This document shows, one piece after another, positions 1 to 11,562 of a stretch of DNA of 64,000 nt (the first letter of the stretch is position 1; every line of letters begins with the position of its first letter). The position numbers were made by a program, and so were the translations under genes. Origin of the DNA: Tricholomella constricta (Eukaryota; Basidiomycota; Agaricomycetes; Agaricales; Lyophyllaceae); the NCBI GenBank assembly GCA_013368375.1, contig JAACJP010000060.1, forward strand, positions 62,001 through 126,000, written 5' to 3'. The notes under the pieces are model-generated. The model was given only the letters and a program-made list of their open reading frames with translations, was not told the origin of the DNA and searched no databases.

Positions 1-1330
1 AGGACGCGAAGAGCGCAAGTTCTGCGATGGCGATTAGACATGTTAGGCCTCCTGTTTCTATGGCCATGCGTGCGGCGCGGTGCAGCACGTGGTTGACGTA
101 TTTGAAGTCGCGGTTTCGCTTTGCCCGTAGCTGCACCAGGGCCACTTGGTTCAGTTAAAAAGGAATGTGAACGGTTTCACATACCTGAACCACCAATGTC
201 ACGGTTATGAGGACATCGCAAACTATACTGATGGAAAGCCATCCCTATGTGTAATTCCGCAGAAAGATCAGAGCGGTGAGAAGTGGACGTTGAATTGGAT
301 CGTACAGTGAAGGCGCTCTTTTGAAGTAATTCCCCTTCAATCAAAGCAACGTCCGACTGTAGTAGATAGGATGTCAAGGATATGATAATTAGCCAGCTAT
401 GAATACAATACCACGATACCGTAGCAAAAAGACAGAACGCATGACGTAAGCGCAGCCTACATGGTCATTATATCTCACCACATCAAGAATTAACGACATG
501 TAAGTTGGGAACGCACCACAAGGATGATGATGACAAGAAAATTCTGAATCGACGGCCAACGGCTAGTCTTCAGGACCCAGATTCGCCACGCAAAGAATGT
601 CTGGACGATGAACGCGACTACATCGAAGGTAGTTTGTAAGCATTTTATGTCCTCCAACAGCAACGATGGCGAGGTACTTGATCCAGCCAGGGGCGTGAGA
701 GTACCGAGGCTCCAGGAAGCAACAGCGGGACTTGAATCACCCCAGCCATCGACAAGGCCGTGCCTACAATCCAAAAATGGTGAAGTGGATATATATGTAT
801 ATATGAGAATGATGTGGTGGGAGCAGGCGTACCAGAAATAATGAGTCGAGAAGCACGTCTGGATGATATCTAGGAAAAGAACGAGGTACACTAGATGTGC
901 GTGTGTGTGTGCGGTCAGAGCGATCAGATGGATGCAGACGTGCAATGGGGCACGGACCTAATGACTTGAGCGCTAGCCTGTCTCCTTGAAATGTAAGTGT
1001 GTAGAAATACACTTGCATAGCAAGGACTCCCATGAGGGCTGTCCGAGAGAGGTACACTCAGATATACGCCAATGAGTGCGCAGAGGATGGACTCACCGTA
1101 GTTCAAGAGATTCCCAATAAACTGAGGAGTGGAGGCACGAGTGAGCAAAAGTATGCACGACTATTTCGGGGAAAAGGCGCCTACGAAGGGGCTGAGACTA
1201 CATACGTGTTCGCAGTCATCATGAGCCACGATGTAAAGATCAGACATGGGGACTCACAGAGCCACCGGTGCTGCCATGATGAAGGCTCGACGATATCAGC
1301 TGAGAGATGGGGAGGTGTTGCTTGAGCCTA
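1..1330 (-). CDS. DUF6534-type multispanning membrane protein, copy 1 (partial, runs off the left edge)
   Basis: Reading the minus strand, several short exons give a hydrophobic protein of the agaricomycete DUF6534 family, whose function is unknown. Family landmarks in order are a GNLLNY..LMGVLAMQVYFY segment, LFLDIIQTCFSTHYF, the loop GLVDGWGDSSP, then FIVQTFFAWRIWVL, the block VCDVLITVTLVVQ, and RMAIETGGLTCLIAIAELALF close to position 1. The C-terminus lies beyond the window. Introns of about 55-60 bp fit between the first four blocks (for example after the GLVDGWGD exon, near 645-705). The 5' end, probably near 1290, and the exon around 250-330 could not be resolved; an in-frame TAG sits just before the GWLSIS stretch, so this copy may also be decaying. 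It is the inverted counterpart of 37690-39060. Family assignment is from recalled motif pattern; no search was run. Confidence 0.6.
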
Positions 1331-2036
1331 GAAGGACAGACGGCATTACTTATATCAATCAACCAACCAACCAACCAACCTCAGCGTCTATCCTCATCAA
1401 AAGTTGCCAACAGGCAATGTGATGCTCCGTGTTCATCGAAATCATGGACGTCTACACAAGTCTACAAGTCGGATTAAACGAGTGCTAAAAAAACACACGC
1501 ACACACCTGGATTCATTGCAGAATTCACACGGAGGCGGTGCGCATCGTTTGACCGCAACGTAACGCTCACCTTAACCCTGCGCATACCCCGTCAGCCGCC
1601 CACCAACAGATGCTGTATTCTCATGTATCATTCCTCGCGAACCTATTCCTGAATGCTTGTCGTAGTCTCTGAATCACCATCGTCGTCGTGGGTTACCTTA
1701 CAACACCAAGGAGGCGCTACCTCCCAGGTGGGAGCTATGCGCTAGAGCTCTTCTTGACGTCGCACACGGTCGAAAGCAAGGGTAACTGCCACAAGAGCAA
1801 TGGTACAAAGGCCAGCCGTCATTTTACCACCGGTGCGGCCTGATCCAATGCGTGAAGGGTTTGATGTCGTATACGAGCGAGTCGCGTCGTTCACCTGATC
1901 GTTGAAGCTCTTTTCGTTATATTAAGCCATTGGTGTTGACTGATACAATCTGGTATCCACCAGCTCTGACAATATCGACGGCGGCCTCCATGCTCCCCGC
2001 CCCACTCCCCGTCCACGATCCATGCTCCCCGCCCCT
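1331..2036. repeat. Non-coding, inverted duplicate of 37364-37690 plus dispersed repeat
   Basis: No gene recognised. The part around 1330-1650 is the reverse complement, imperfectly, of 37400-37690, including an (aacc)n run near 1360-1380 and the stretch ending in GGAGGCGGTGCGCATCG. Related pieces occur at 3180-3300 and 10740-10790, so this is also a dispersed repeat. 1650-2036 shows nothing beyond short unclosed frames. Confidence 0.5.
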
Positions 2037-2945
2037 TCAGACCCCATAAACCTTCCTCGCATTCTCCCTCGCCTCACGCATGACCCGATCCGGCGTCCAC
2101 CCATCACCGGCGACGTCCGCGATGAACTGCGCCGTCCGGGGCACCATCGCGGAGTGGCACACGGGGAGCCTGCCCTTCATGTCCTTGAGCGCGTCGTGCG
2201 TGTACACGTTCGCGGGGGGACCATGTATGGGGGCGTCGGTCTCGAGGAGGATGCGCAGGGGCGGTCTGGGCTGCTGCTGCTGTTGCTGCGCATGACCAAG
2301 TCGCGGATGACGGTGGAGGTGTCTTGGTTCGTGGTGTAGGTGATCACGCCTACGGGGAGAATAAGAATTTAAGTGGGGAAGGAAGAGAGAGGGGCAGGGA
2401 GGGAGCGGACCTGTGATTCCGATGTAGAGGTTGGGGAAGTGGTCGAGGAGGCGCTGTGCGAATTCGGGGGAGTCGGTGAAGCAGTGGACGTGGATCTGCC
2501 ACCCGGGGCGGGGGAGTTAGTACGAAATGCGGGTCTCTGAGAGATGGGTGGGAAGTTGCATACGGGATGCTCCTTCGGAACTTGGTTCTTGAGTATGCGC
2601 TCGGTGTCGGCGCCCGCCTCACGAGTGTGGATCGTCAAGGGCTTGCCCAGCCGTACGGCCTGCGATAGTTGGCGGGCGAAGACTGCTTGCTGGACGTCGC
2701 GAGGTGAGTTGTCGTAGTGGTAGTCTAAGCCCATCTCGCCCCAGCCGACGCAGCGTGGATGGGACATTGCTTCGATGCTGATGTGGATGTCGATAAGGGA
2801 TGGGACAAAAAGACGCGATAAAGGAACGTACATGTCCTTTTCTACATCGTCGTTCTAATGCTTCGCTTCGTATCTGGAAAAGGCGCATGAAAATGCGAAC
2901 GGTGCGGAGCTGGGAGGAGCAGCAACGCTTCTTACGGATGCACGC
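2037..2945 (-). pseudogene. TatD-family nuclease, 5'-truncated pseudogene
   Basis: The minus strand carries the exons of a TatD-type metal-dependent deoxyribonuclease, recognised by VGWGEMGLDYHYD, KPLTIHTREA, a FTDSPEFAQRLLDHFPNLYIG stretch and LLETDAPYMVP. It matches the intact gene at 36080-37363 nearly exon for exon, but the first 319-nt coding exon with the metal-binding HxH motif is absent. Homology begins exactly at the 10-nt exon 2 (2936-2945). In exon 3 the codon equivalent to Tyr of the intact copy reads TAG (2855-2857), a second lesion. Expected product: none, or a short fragment. This is the inverted partner of the 36-37 kb block. Confidence 0.85.
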
Positions 2946-3710
2946 CTGCAAGAAACGCCGATATCAGACCCTTCACGCACTAGATCAGTGAAGCCCAGCC
3001 TTTGCATGATTGCTCTGGTTCCTTGCTTTCGATCGTGTGCGACGTCAAGAAGAGCTCTAGCGAATAGCTCACACCTGGGAGCTATCGCCTCCTTGGGATT
3101 GTGGGGATACCGGCAATTGGTAATAGAGGGTAGCCCACGACGGCGATGGTCATTCAGAGGCTATGGCAGTTCATAAATGGTTCGAAGCACCCAGGAATGA
3201 CACAGATGAGAACACAACACCCGTTGATGGATGTCTGACGGGTTTCCTTCCGGTCAAACGATGTGCACCGCCTCCATGTGACACCTAGCAGTGGCTCCTC
3301 CACACAGTGCATCGACACCTGTTCCTGCCCAAAAAGATCTTTCGTTTCAGAGGATCTTTGTCTATGAATAACAGGCCAGTCTCTGCAGGCGCTGACGATC
3401 GACATGTAAAATCTCCATCGCATACCAGGCTCATGACTTGGATCAAGGGGCTGGTGTCCCTTTGCAGCAGGACCGCAGGGTCCGTGTACATTTTCTGTCA
3501 TGAAGACGTAGAAGGACGTTGAGAGGACATTCAGAGATGGTGGATTCCGAGTGCAGTGATCTTTCAAGTTGTCTCAACTCCCATCCTATAGCTTCTCAGA
3601 CTCTGGATTGTTCTGTCGTGGGCTAGAAAGGCACCTTCGTGGACGGCTTACTCAAGACACCCAGGAGCTAAAGAATATCGGTTACTCCATCCATCTGATG
3701 CTCTAAGACT
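2946..3710. repeat. Dispersed repeat between truncated TatD and P450
   Basis: No gene recognised. 3180-3300 resembles 37400-37520 in the same orientation. 3300-3420 is an imperfect reverse complement of 10610-10750, the site later hit by the Ty3/Gypsy element. The open frames here (up to 137 aa) share no conserved segment and look accidental. Confidence 0.45.
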
Positions 3711-4074
3711 ATGGAGAACATCGAGACAGCCTCATTATTTGATCGCTATCTTCAGGAGCTCTCCAACCTCTCTCGCCGTTCGCCCACGCGCTTGCTCCAA
3801 CACCACACACTACATAGCGACTATGCACTATCTGCTTATTGCCAAAGAAGCACGCGCCTTCGCAATGACGTCCTCCCTCAGTATTTTATTCGAAATTGGG
3901 CTGAACGCCATTACTCGTGAGCGCTGCATCGTGGCCCGCTAAGCACCGGGACGTCAGTCTCTACAACGCCATTCAATATGGAGCCCGATCCTATTCCCGG
4001 ACCCTGCGAAGGGCTTTTCGCCTCCCACCACTCCCAGCTCTTCTCACCCGGCTCATCGGCCATCTCATCACATA

Positions 4075-4105
4075 TCACATATATATATATTTATTTCGTT
4101 GCCCA
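4075..4105 (+). promoter_or_regulatory. Possible TATA region of P450 copy 1
   Basis: An AT-rich run with catatatatatatatttat lies about 90-110 bp before the P450 start codon. The second P450 copy has a similar run (about 31590-31612) at the same distance. Position and conservation suggest a core promoter; there is no direct evidence. Confidence 0.4.
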
Positions 4106-4187
4106 ACATCTTCCAGCCGTCTCGCTCCTTCTCCCCTTCCTCCCTCTTCTCTCACGTTCATAACGCCCCCTCCGACCCGAGATCGAC

Positions 4188-7100
4188 ATGCCTTTCACGA
4201 CATTCTTACCAGGCCTGAAAGAACTCCTGCCCCCGCTCGGACTGCCGACCGCCTGCGCCCTGGTGGCCTTTTCGCTCATCTGCTACAAGATAATCGGGAG
4301 ATGGCGCCGCAGCTCGCCGTACCAGCACATATCCGGACCCAAGGCTTCATCCAAACTCGGTATTTGCGCCCCCCCTCTTCCGTTTCCGTTTCCTGACATG
4401 ACACCCCTCGACCCAACAGGTTATCTCCTGGACCTGCACAATCCGGATGGGCTGAACTGGCACTTCCAGATTACGGAAAAGTACGGGCACGTTGCGAAGC
4501 TGGATGGGGGTCTCATGGGGGTACGTTCCTCGAATCCCTATACTCCGGGGTGGGAAAGTGTAGATCGGCTGACAGTGTTATTTCCTGTGGTTCAGCCGGA
4601 GGCGCTGTATGTGACGGACCCGGCGGCGTTGCACGCGATCCTCGTCAAGGACCATGACATGTTCAGAGAATCGACGGAATTTGCGGGGTATGTGCTTTTG
4701 GTGCGCTTCTGCATGTGGTTGGGGTCGCGGCTGACGCGGTGGTTGGTTATAAGGCTTTTTGGTGTGATCCACCACGGGGACGGGTTGGCTTCGGTATACG
4801 GTGCGTTTTCTCTCCTTGGCTTCCTCGACATTGCGATTTGCGGTATTTAAATGAACGAACGAAAATGTTGTGAAGGCGACGAACACAAGAAACAACGCAA
4901 GCTCGTCGATCCCATTTTCACAACCACCCGCATCTCACGACTCACGCCCCTCTTCTACAACGTCACGCGTCAGGTACGCCCTTCCCCCTCCCCCCTTCCC
5001 ACTTCCGCCTTCCCCTCTCTCCCCTCTCCCCTCTCCCCTTGACATGCCCACGCGTATTTATCCTCCACCCTTCCACCCACAGCTCCAAGCCTCCCTAAAC
5101 GCCGACCTCGCAGACAAGCCGCAGGGGCACGAGATCGACATTCTCGACCGGCTCGTCCGCACCACGCTCGAGCTCATCGCACAAGGCGGCCTCGGCCACA
5201 CCTTCAACTCGTTCGACCATAACAGCCAGGAGTTCATGGATTTTCATTGGGCCATTACGTCTGTTCTGTATGCGTTCCTTGCTCTACCACCCCCAGGATG
5301 GCTGATCATGGTTTTGATGTGTATAGACCGATTGGCAGCCGCCTGTTCTTGTTCCTGCCCTACCTCCAGTCCTGGCGGCGCATGGAGCCGGTGTGGCTCC
5401 GCCGCTTCCTCGCAAAGGCCGTCACGTACCTGCCCTGGTCTGCCCCGCGCGAGGTGCGTCTCCTCTCCTTTCCTTTCCTTTCCTTTTCTCTCCTGTTTCC
5501 TCTTTCCTGTTTGTTTCGTTTTTCGTCTTTTTCTTTTCGTTTGTTTCGTCTTTAGTCTCTCATCGTTTTCTTTTCCTCTTTCCTCAAACTCATCATGCCT
5601 CCTTGCAGTTCAAGAAAGCCTGCGACACGATGCACCCCGTCTACCAAAAGCTCCTGGACGAGAAGAAGGAGTTGTATGAGGGAGGAGGTATGTCTGCGCT
5701 CGAGGATAGCGCGACTACTGGCAAGGATCTTATGACTATTCTCTGTACGTCTCTCATCCACCTACCTCCTTCTCCCTCCCGTCTCCCCCCATCGCACCAG
5801 TTGCGAAATGGTGCCCATCTTCCATTTCTTTCCGGTTATATTTCTCGCCTTATCCCTTATCTAATCGGCATGACATCGTATCTTCTCGTACTCGTAGTCA
5901 AATCGAACTGGGAGGCCGCGAAGGACGAGCGCATGCCTGACGACGTCGTCGTTGCCAATATGGGGTACGTGCGCTCTTCGCTCTTCGTTCTTCGCTTCAT
6001 GAAGGGGGGGCGGGGCTTCCTCTCCGCCTCCGTTTCTCCTAGCTAATTAAACCACGCACCTCCGTGCTACCAGATCAGTCGTACACGGCGCGCAAGAAAC
6101 GACCTCGGGCGCCCTATCGCGGTTCATCTCCCTGCTTGCGCTCAAGCCGGAGCTGCAGGCGCGTCTCCGGGACGAGCTGCGCGCTGCACGCGAGGTAACG
6201 ATGCGCCTTTACCCACCTCCGCGCGAGGGTTCTGACCTCCGTTTTTCTGTTCTTTTTTGGGGGGTTTGGTGTAACAGAATAAGGGCGGCGAGGAGGAGGA
6301 CTTTGACTTCCACGAGCTGAATAACCTGCCCCTCCTCGATGCCGTATGTCGCGAGACCCTGCGTCTCTTCACGCCTGTTACTTTTGTTTGGCGGCAGTGA
6401 GCTTCACTTTTTTTTTCTTCTTTCCTTTCGAATTCGAATTCTCATATCCGATCACCCGAAAGGACGATCGAAGACACAATCGTGCCCCTGCAATATCCCA
6501 TCCGGGACAAAACGACCGGAAAAGTGACAAACGAGCTCCTGATCACAAAGGGCACGGCCGTCTACCTCGGGCTCGCCGCCGCCAACCGGTCCACGGCGAT
6601 CTGGGGCGCGGACGCGGGTGAGTTCAAGCCCGAGCGGTGGATGGGCAAGGCGGGGCATGAGCTTGCGTCTGTTACTGCGGGGGGCAAGGGCACGCGCCTT
6701 CCGGGGTTGTATTCGAACATGTGAGTCTCTCCGTGGTCAATGTGCCCCCCTCCTCCTCGTCCTGCTCTGTTGTGGCTGGCTGGCTGAATAGGTCGTTGTT
6801 AATTAGGATGACGTTCCTTGGTGGTCCGAGGGGGTGTCCGTGAGTTCTCTTCGGTTCGTGCGGCGACGGACGCGTGCTGATGTGACGACGTGGGGTTCCT
6901 CTCTAGCGGGATGAGGTTCGCGGTGCATGAGATCAGTGCGTTACTTCCTATTCCTATCTGCCCTTGCTCCCCTCCTGCTGTTTTTCTTCTTGCTCCTGTT
7001 GTTTCTTCCTGCTGATGCCGGTGGTTTCTTCCCACCAGAGCTGGTGCTCGCCGTCCTGCTCCAGTCCTACTCCTTCGAGCGGTCCGCCCAGGACATTGAC

Positions 7101-7257
7101 TGGAAATTGTACATCACGCTCACGCCGTACGTCGAGGGCGATACCAGCGGGCCCAAGGTCCCCGTCAAAGTCATCATGCTGTACGTCCACCGTTCCGGTC
7201 TGTGTCTGTGTCTGTATCGGACATATGCTTATGCTGCGTTGCAGGGAGAAGCATTGA
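4188..7257 (+). CDS. Cytochrome P450, copy 1
   Basis: Sixteen exons close to a 579-aa P450 monooxygenase: 4188-4359, 4420-4520, 4596-4687, 4754-4800, 4876-4973, 5083-5267, 5327-5453, 5609-5744, 5898-5964, 6074-6194, 6278-6396, 6463-6720, 6807-6839, 6907-6935, 7039-7180, 7245-7257. Residues 15-35 form an N-terminal membrane anchor. Seen motifs are the I-helix GAQETT (347-352), ExxR as ETLR (408-411), PERW, and the haem loop FLGGPRGCPG with Cys518. All core P450 residues are present, so an active ER-bound haem monooxygenase is likely; the substrate cannot be told. The last coding exon is only 13 nt (EKH-stop). An intact paralogue, about 95% identical by eye, lies at 31704-34669 in the same orientation. 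Upstream sequence is also duplicated from about 3720. Confidence 0.93.
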
Positions 7258-7850
7258 TTCTGCGCCACACGGTGTAGCGTAATCTCTTGCTTTCCGTTGC
7301 TATGTCCGCGCTCCGCACGTCCATTGTTTTCTTCTTCTTATTCTTCCTTCCCGTCCTTCCCGTCCTTCCTTGCTGCTTGCTGCTGCTGCAGCACTTAAGA
7401 TGTTGTAATTGCACACGTCCCCCTTGTTGTTTGCTGTTCTTTTGCTTCCTGTACCCTTTCCCCCTCCCCCCGCCCCCTACTGTCGGATGCTTTGTAGTTA
7501 GGTAGGTAGCCATCCCCATCCCCATCCCCTTTGTTTGTCCGTCTCCGCCCTCGTCCCCACTCGCCCAACCACGATTTCGATCGCCCCCCATTTCTTGACT
7601 TCATAGAGCAATGAATGAATTTACGAGTTGCGGGTTCTGAGAGGTATGTGAGTCTTAGTTAATAGCACATACTTACAAATGCCGAAATCCCAAATCTCGA
7701 AGTACGACGCCATACTGGACCATAAAGCTTGATCCCAACATCCACCCCCCCACCGCATCGAGCACTTCGTAGTCACAAAACGTTGTCAGCGAAGCGGCAT
7801 CGGCGCGTGAGCCCCATCACCGCCATGGGGCACGGGCACGGGCACGTATA
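7258..7850. other. P450 3' flank, no gene seen
   Basis: Pyrimidine-rich 3' region with poly-C/T and CTT runs; it corresponds to 34670-35290 in the second copy. No supportable coding region. Confidence 0.4.
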
Positions 7851-7859
7851 AGTACAACT

Positions 7860-8187
7860 GGCGCTATGCGTTCCGTACCTGGGTTCCATGGTGGAAGGAA
7901 GGACGCGGCGAACGGCTTGACCTTCTCATCCCACAGAGATTCGCCCGTGAGACACGTCGCTCCTCTGCGTGCGACGTGACGCGGCAGAGGTACAGGCGCG
8001 ATCCACGGGACTGCCTTGCGGAGAGAGAGCAGAGATTGATTTGGAGATGGCGCTTAGGGGCGTGACGATCGACGCGGCGAGGTATGATGTGCTCGGGGAG
8101 GAGATTGGGTCGTTGGAGGTCGAGAAGAACGCAGACTTGGAGGTCAGCCTTTTGAATCTTGATAAGCTTCGCATAAGGCAGACGTAG
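7860..8187 (+). pseudogene. Relic of an amidohydrolase (C-terminal part)
   Basis: The plus strand near 8040-8150 reads ALRGVTIDAARYDVLGEEIG followed by SLEVEKNADLEV. This is the pattern shared by the C-terminal region of YtcJ-like/amidohydrolase-3 metal-dependent hydrolases (typically ALR..TIDAA......iGSLE.GK.ADLvvLD). The upstream sequence back to about 7860 is interrupted by stops, and nothing after 8187 continues the fold. I read it as a decayed fragment. The right-hand copy (35380-35510) keeps even less. Confidence 0.5.
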
Positions 8188-8214
8188 CTCAGAGGCCGGC
8201 TCGTGTGGTGTTCT

Positions 8215-8960
8215 TTATTGTTTGGGGGTATTCAAGGAAAAGAAACGGTGTTTGTATGACACGGATATGATCAAGTGTTGGATATGGGAGCAAAACAAAG
8301 GAAACGACTCACCCCACCGTTGCACGACAAGTTTGCCCGCTCTGAAGTTTCGATCTGCGCCAGAACGCGCAGCATCTCCGCTTCCTAACCTACTCCCAAT
8401 GGCAGTGATCCTTCCCAAAACGCAAACAGAACTGTACTCGCGACCTTCGCGTTCAAAAGACACATGATATGCGCGCCGAATCCGAATGACATACAGCCTG
8501 ATCCAGAAGGGCGCCATGACGAGAACTGGCACACAGACCAAGGCTAGTCGCGCACGATGGAGGCGTGGGGTCGGCCCAAAGTGTGCAGTGTTGCAGTGTA
8601 AGAGCTAGGTACAGCATGGTCCGATGCGCGACGGCTGCAGAGATGGTATCTGAATGTCGTCGAGACGGACGCAGACAGAGCATAGCGAATGTCGCGGGTA
8701 ACAGCCAAGATCAAGAAAAGAACGCAAGATACAAGAGGAGTATGGAGGAAGCCACTCTGCTGGCTTCGACGAGATCATGGCCGTCTGGGGAAGGGGCTGA
8801 AGCGCCGGTATTTTCAAAGTGGAGGTCCAGCTTGCAGTCGTCGCCTGCAAGACACAGAATGCAGGGCAACAAGAGGCCCAGAAGATGGCCAGGCTGCATG
8901 TCAGTTGGGCTTGAGGCTTGGGAGAGCACAGTGTGCGCACAGATATAGCCTAGTATGCGA
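8215..8960 (-). pseudogene. Unrecognised minus-strand gene remnant with hydrophobic segments
   Basis: Minus-strand frames hold hydrophobic pieces (for example LVCVPVLVMAPFWIRLYVIR and HLLGLLLPCILCLA) followed by a hydrophilic piece, as in an intron-rich membrane protein, but the frames do not join cleanly. A diverged duplicate lies at about 35540-35950. No family recognised; function unknown. Confidence 0.3.
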
Positions 8961-9630
8961 TGGAGATTTGACATGTCGAGAGTCAAGTCGTCAGCACATC
9001 AGGAAAACTACATGCACTTTCACTTACAGCACTTATCCTTTTTGACGCTTGTCCTTTCACTTTCTGGCACTTACCCTTTTCAAAAACCCTTCTATGTCAC
9101 TTACATCACCTTTCAAGTCATAAAACACTTACATAAAAATGCAATAATTTATTTTCAAGAAACTCAGTCAGTATACTCTCTGAAGGCCACAGATTCACGC
9201 AGTTAGACGTACATTGGTATTGAGGTTGTTTTTGAGTTTTGGTCGACACGGCGGATTTCGATCGACGTGTTCAAAAAAGACCAAGTTCATTCAAGCTCCG
9301 CTTCAAATCTGACACGTCAGCAGTTTCCCTTTGAATCCCTGAATCGTTCAGCGCCCATTCGTGTCGACCAAGTGTCGACCATACTTATCTGCACCTCATC
9401 ACTGCCTGATTTTCCAGCCTTTATGTTCCCTGTGATCTGCCTTGCCCTCAGATAGCCCGTTCTGTGGGCGCCCCTTGTTGGCACAAACACGTTGTCCTTT
9501 TCTGCCTCCGCATCTCCAAACTGCCCTGTATCCACTGACTGCGTCCTTCTTGATTAGCTTTTACAGGTTTGGAGTCCCACTTTGAGAAAAGGCCTCAGTT
9601 AGAACACTGTCTAAAGGTGTGTGATTACTG
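8961..9630. other. AT-rich spacer with CACTT-type repeats
   Basis: 9000-9140 is rich in short CACTT/CTTTCAC words, resembling 10430-10610. 9260-9560 has an open frame without recognisable similarity. Nothing else seen. Confidence 0.3.
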
Positions 9631-10240
9631 CAATGTTCTGTGTCTTCTAAGAGGTGTGGTGTGCACCGTCGCCCATGCACAAATGCTCGAGCATGCCGGC
9701 GCCCAGATCCTCACCTGCCACGACCGCACGCGTGGGCAGAACAGCGTGCGTCTCCTGCCCTCTCTCGGCTTCTCCCTTACCCGCGCTGACCTACTCCAAT
9801 TTATCTAAGGGCCTCCGCGCCGCCAAAGCCGCCGTCCACGTCCCCATCTTCGTGATCGCCAATACCCTCTTCTCCAGCAACTTCACACGATGCTTCGCTG
9901 AAACTGAAGTGGACGCAGTGTGTCCGCGGAAGGACAACCCCGCCCTGTTGAACGGGCTCCCCTCCTCATCCCCCCTTCCCTCTCCTTCCCCGGCCATCCG
10001 AGCTCCCGCACCACAACCGTCAGCACCACCGACCCCCCAAGGCGACGATTCACCACTTGCACGACCACTAACGCAAACGAACCCACCGCTCGACCCTCTC
10101 GCCCTCGTCTGTGCCCAAGGCACCCTCACGTTCCCGAGCCCAGTCAAAGGCTGCCTCTGCAGGATCCTCTGCCCTACGCTGGGATCTCCGCGAGTGCCTG
10201 GGGCACGTGTAAGTTCTTGCGCCGCGACGCCTTGCGGGCG
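9630..10240 (+). pseudogene. tRNA-dihydrouridine synthase 1 (Dus1-like) relic
   Basis: Pieces of the Dus1 TIM-barrel enzyme, which reduces uridine in tRNA, appear in order but in changing frames. They are QMLEHAGAQILTCHDRTRGQ (9680-9745), AAKAAVHVPIFVIANTLFSS (about 9818-9880), a degraded form of the vmSaEGnlyNPALfnGlP signature split across two frames (9925-9965), and PSPVKGCLCRILCPTLG (10135-10190). The family has HGRTR, where this copy has HDRTR. The N-terminal flavin-binding half is absent. Frame changes and loss of signature residues indicate a pseudogene. Confidence 0.7.
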
Positions 10241-10299
10241 CGGGTGCGGGGAGAGGGCGAGGGTGGGGTGAGCAAGAAGGAGCCCCAATGGCGGATGGC

Positions 10300-10610
10300 A
10301 AAGAGATTGCATTAGGAAAACTGAACTAACATGTAGTTCTCTCTATTTAATAATGAACCATGTACAATACAATCCAAATATACCCTATTCAAACCCAAAT
10401 TGTGTGATCCTCGTATCTGATACTTTCAAGTCACTTTTACAGACCTTACACAGGTCCTTTTAGTGTCTTTCTGGCGTCTTTCGCCACTTATAAAAGTGAA
10501 AGTACCTTCTGTAAGAATGTGGGACCTTCTTATATAAGTGTCGCTCCTTTCAGCACTTTTGGTTCTTTCGTCACTTACAAAAGGTGCGAAAGACCTTAAA
10601 AGGACATGTG
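10300..10610. other. AT-rich segment with CACTT/AAAGGACC words
   Basis: Dense short direct and inverted words (cacttttac, ccttttag, cacttataaaagtg, aaaaggac) between 10420 and 10610, similar in style to 9000-9140. Together the two segments bracket the Dus1 relic, which might mean they are ends of an old mobile element. Not proven. Confidence 0.3.
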
Positions 10611-10872
10611 TAATTTTCCTGATGCACCGGCAGAGACTGACCTGCTTATTCACAAACAAAGATTGTCAGCCTTATTCCGCTTTCAAATTAAAGACGGGCC
10701 GTATGAAACGGAAGATCTTGGGCGGCAAACAGGCGTCGATGCACTGTGCGGAGTAAGAAATGGCCACCAGATTTCGCATGGAGGCGGTGCTGTGCTCTCA
10801 TATGTGGGTTGCTCGACATCAGCAAATTTGGGAAATTGCTGCATTGCCTTGTCCGCGCGCGACATATCCATA
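10610..10872. repeat. Dispersed repeat (target of the LTR element)
   Basis: Imperfect reverse complement of about 3300-3420, sharing the gcagagactg..cctg and aagatcttgggc/gtcgatgcactgtg stretches. The Ty3/Gypsy element inserted directly behind it. Confidence 0.5.
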
Positions 10873-10877
10873 TAAGG
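10873..10877 (+). repeat. 5-bp target-site duplication (left)
   Basis: taagg directly before the left LTR; the same five bases follow the right LTR at 16549-16553. Confidence 0.9.
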
Positions 10878-11248
10878 TGTAAGCCTGCCCCACCCATCGA
10901 CAGGCTCACCACGCGCTCGGGACCTTCACGGCCCCTCGGATGAGAACCCCACGTACGCTTCGCAAATTCTATTACACTTTTATGCCACCTACTATTACTC
11001 TATCTATTGACATTTCATCCATCATTCACTTACTCAGCAATAGAACGAGCATCCGTTCATACTTCAACCTTCCACCCCTTCGTTGCGCCCTTAACTTCCC
11101 CCCGCGCAACGAAGGTTAGTAGGATTCATTTCTTGTAGACATTCAGTGCTTAACTTCCCCCCGCGCAACGAAGACAATATTGTCCTGTCCGTTGTGCGAA
11201 CCTAAGACGACCAACTAGTGTAGGCGCGCCACAGACGGCGCCCTTCCA
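10878..11248 (+). repeat. Left LTR, 371 bp
   Basis: Begins TGTAAG and ends TTCCA (TG...CA). It matches 16178-16548 over all 371 positions apart from one G/A difference near the 3' end (taggcGcgcc versus taggcAcgcc). Confidence 0.95.
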
Positions 11249-11562
11249 CTTTTTTTTTGACATCGGCAGTATTCTTCTCGGCCACGCTGCCTCGCAGGCC
11301 GACTACCCCTACCCCGCTTCTCACCAGGCGGACCCGGCGCGCGAACCCTGACGCGTACCCGCTCACCGCCGGCCTCCCACATACCTTGGTCACTCGAGAA
11401 CCTTCAGGCTCGACCACCGTTCCACCCTCCGTAGCTCTCCGCGCGAACTCTGTCCCCCCGGACAGCGACACCGAATCGGACTCGGACCACGCAGGTTCTC
11501 CAACTCGGCCTCCCTACCCCCAGACCCTCGCAACACCGTCGACGCCTGCACCCTCTCACGTT

